Assembly (NCBI GenBank): GCA_030039895.1
Contig: JASHUR010000259.1
Span: 1 to 6,810 of the forward strand
From: Acidobacteriaceae bacterium
GTDB taxonomy: Bacteria; Acidobacteriota; Terriglobia; Terriglobales; Acidobacteriaceae
Reading direction: 5' to 3'
DNA: 6,810 nt
The translations under genes were made by a program, and so were the position numbers. Positions 5,516 to 6,810 of the stretch are shown here, piece by piece. The notes beneath the pieces are model-generated. The model was not told the origin of the DNA. It saw only the letters and a program-made list of their open reading frames with translations, and did not search any database. How positions within the stretch are numbered: position 1 is the stretch's first letter; every line of letters begins with the position of its first letter.

Positions 5516-6025
5516 CTACCGGCTGTCATTCTCGCCGGACGACCGGTACCTCATCTGTAAATGGAACGCCAGGTACGCCACCACCGCCACATTGATCAGC
5601 GTAATCGCCAACCGTACCCAGGTCACATGTCGCGACAGGCTATAGAACTCCAGCGGCAGAAAGAACGCAGATACCGCCAGCGTCACAAACTCCGCCCACA
5701 TCTTCCGCAGAATCAGCCCCACGCCTTCCAGCAGGTCCAGCGCTGCATGCGCGAATGCAACCGCGCTGATCTCCTTCCATCGATGCGGGCTGATCAGCGC
5801 TACATCGTTCAACAACAGGCTTGCGAATCGCCCCTCTGGATCGAACTTCAACCCGATCACCAGCTTCGTCAGCTCGTCCACCACGCCATGCTCCAGCAGG
5901 CGAATCACACCCACACCGAGCAGGATGAACAGCAGCGCCTCAACCAGCTTTAGGGCGCCAATCACCTCCAGCCAGCGGTCGAACGCGGAAACATGGGCGT
6001 GGCTCTTCTTTACCTGGGTAGACAT
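5516..6025 (-). CDS. DUF2127-type integral membrane protein of unknown function
   Basis: A 169-aa protein with four predicted membrane helices at about 19-43, 84-106, 109-129 and 136-157. The pattern fits the DUF2127 family as I recall it. The first helix follows a short basic N-terminus. A cytoplasmic or periplasmic loop carries LKFDPEGRF (59-67) and LISPHRWKE (77-85). The rest contains LEGVGLILRKMWAE (99-112), FFLPLEFYSL (121-130) and a final hydrophobic helix. The family is widespread, its biochemical function is unknown, and length is typical. The ATG at 6025 fits the family start but has no visible Shine-Dalgarno, so the mRNA may be leaderless or the site weak. The gene ends in tandem TAG stops. 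It stands alone between dxs (240 bp away) and mraZ (449 bp away), so no operon partner suggests a role. Confidence 0.8.
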   Translation of the reverse strand: MSTQVKKSHAHVSAFDRWLEVIGALKLVEALLFILLGVGVIRLLEHGVVDELTKLVIGLKFDPEGRFASLLLNDVALISPHRWKEISAVAFAHAALDLLEGVGLILRKMWAEFVTLAVSAFFLPLEFYSLSRHVTWVRLAITLINVAVVAYLAFHLQMRYRSSGENDSR

Positions 6026-6265
6026 CGTGGGTATAGATACAGCATATATGCCCTAACAGTTCCCGAACCCGTTTCTACCCGTGCGCCCGCTTGACTACCA
6101 ATTCCGTTGAGCGATTTGTAATACCTGAAAGTACGAACTTGATCTGCATACTTGCGGTCAGTCGTGGGCTTACTTTAGGGCGATTGCTGCCGCCTTCAGG
6201 AATGTCGGCAAAACGGTTCCTCAACCGGCGTCAATACACGGAATTCAAATTGTTCTGTAGAAAGA
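6026..6265. other. Spacer between dxs and the DUF2127 gene
   Basis: A 240-bp gap without a supported gene. It holds a weak terminator-like hairpin near dxs (6210-6227). A perfect 10-bp palindrome GCATATATGC (6042-6051) lies about 17 bp upstream of the DUF2127 start codon, followed on the minus strand by TATCTATACC. These AT-rich hexamers could serve as a -10 element for a leaderless or short-leader transcript, but no matching -35 was found. Confidence 0.4.
6210..6227 (-). terminator. Weak intrinsic terminator candidate after dxs
   Basis: About 38 nt past the dxs stop, the minus strand reads CGGTT, a GAGG loop, AACCG, then TTTT. The 5-bp stem and four Ts are short for an efficient intrinsic terminator, but position and orientation fit the end of the dxs transcript. 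Confidence 0.35.
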
Positions 6266-6810
6266 TCAGATCGCCAGCAGTGCCTTGCGCCGCGTCTTCA
6301 GATACGGCGTTAGTCTCTCAAGCGCCGCCTCTACGCTCACACCGTTCGCCGCCCGCAGCTGGTCCACCTTGCCGTGCTCTACAAAGTGGTCCGGCCACCC
6401 AATCCTTACCACCGGAACATCCAGCCCCATCTCATTCAGCGCCTCCAGCACTGCGCTGCCAAACCCGCCCATCAGCACGCTGTCCTCAAACGTAACCATC
6501 ACGGATACTTTTTTCGCATACGCCGCCAGCATCTCGCGGTCCAGCGGCTTCACAAAGCGCGGATTGATCACCGCCGCCGCTTGCCCCTGCTCTTCCAGTC
6601 GGTTTGCCAGCTCCACCGCCATCGGCAACAGCGAACCGAGCCCCCAGATTGCCACTCCGTCGCCATCGCGAACAACTTTGGCCTTCCCAATCGGCAGCGC
6701 CGCAGGCTGCGCCTTCACCGCAACCCCCGGTCCCGTCCCGCGCGGATATCGCACCGCCGACGGCCCCTCATGCAGCATTGCCGTGTAAAGCATGTCCGCC
6801 AGTTCATCCT
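6266..6810 (-). CDS. dxs: 1-deoxy-D-xylulose-5-phosphate synthase, C-terminal part (gene runs off the right edge)
   Basis: Thiamine-diphosphate enzyme that joins pyruvate and glyceraldehyde 3-phosphate to make DXP, the entry to the MEP isoprenoid pathway and a precursor of thiamine and pyridoxal phosphate. Only the last 180 residues are present, under a third of a usual 620-650 aa enzyme. Visible are the end of the pyrimidine-binding domain (DELADMLYTAM, then GPSAVRYPRGTG) and the transketolase C-terminal domain. The latter shows GDGVAIWGLGSLLPMAVELA, INPRFVKPLD, VMVTFEDSVLMGGFGSAVLE and WPDHFVEHGKVDQL, matching DXS rather than a transketolase or pyruvate dehydrogenase beta subunit. The TGA stop is at 6268-6266. 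The catalytic N-terminal domain lies outside the window. The reading frame has no break. Confidence 0.93.
   Translation of the reverse strand, partial: DELADMLYTAMLHEGPSAVRYPRGTGPGVAVKAQPAALPIGKAKVVRDGDGVAIWGLGSLLPMAVELANRLEEQGQAAAVINPRFVKPLDREMLAAYAKKVSVMVTFEDSVLMGGFGSAVLEALNEMGLDVPVVRIGWPDHFVEHGKVDQLRAANGVSVEAALERLTPYLKTRRKALLAI

Noticed and set aside
5160..5645. Plus-strand frame of 161 codons in the mraZ upstream region
   Set aside because: It begins inside the MraZ boxes, lacks a Shine-Dalgarno, overlaps the DUF2127 gene antisense and shows no family resemblance. Its more normal composition reflects the lower GC of the spacer.
6091..6495. Plus-strand frame of 134 codons with an upstream TTGACT near 6093
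   Set aside because: The second half is a shadow of dxs. The TTGACT has no -10 at 16-18 bp; the nearest TGTAAT is 20 bp away.
1..6810. Search for insertion sequences, CRISPR arrays, tRNA or rRNA genes, toxin-antitoxin pairs or phage genes
   Set aside because: No spaced direct repeats, terminal inverted repeats, T-loop signature or accessory protein families were seen. The window is core chromosome.

Overview
This window shows no mobile element, CRISPR array, tRNA or rRNA. It looks like chromosomal core DNA of a GC-rich bacterium. All supported genes are on the minus strand, so transcription runs from high to low coordinates. In that order they are dxs (3' part), a DUF2127-type membrane protein, mraZ, rsmH (mraW), ftsL, ftsI (division PBP) and murE (5' part). 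The block mraZ-rsmH-ftsL-ftsI-murE is the start of a division and cell wall (dcw) cluster in its canonical order. The style of FtsL (long cytoplasmic N-terminus, NSRL-type stretch before the membrane segment) and a division PBP with a C-terminal PASTA domain suggest Acidobacteriota, probably Acidobacteriaceae/Terriglobia. That placement comes from recall of family style, not from a search.

Region by region: 6266-6810 is the C-terminal part of DXP synthase, whose product feeds isoprenoid synthesis and therefore the undecaprenyl carrier used in wall synthesis. 6026-6265 is a spacer with a weak terminator-like hairpin. 5516-6025 is a four-helix DUF2127 membrane protein. 5067-5515 is a lower-GC control region ahead of the dcw cluster. 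It contains three GTGG elements at exact 10-bp spacing, the expected MraZ operator. Right beside them is a 26-bp imperfect palindrome that no standard MraZ model explains. mraZ (4626-5066) and rsmH (3669-4604) follow, 21 bp apart, with the rsmH ribosome binding site inside a short inverted repeat. The rsmH stop codon lies inside a six-unit 7-bp tandem repeat. A G/C-tract-rich 180-bp gap leads to ftsL (2964-3488), then ftsI (564-2912). A 171-bp gap with two GC-rich stem-loops and a candidate internal promoter precedes murE (1-392, incomplete).

The genes work together in division. MraZ is the cluster's transcriptional repressor, RsmH methylates 16S rRNA, FtsL is a divisome scaffold, FtsI cross-links septal peptidoglycan, and MurE adds the third amino acid to the UDP-MurNAc peptide. 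I found no undescribed system. The items most worth a second look are the palindrome beside the MraZ boxes, the heptamer repeat over the rsmH stop codon, the SxD (instead of SxN) motif in FtsI, and the regulatory layout before murE.
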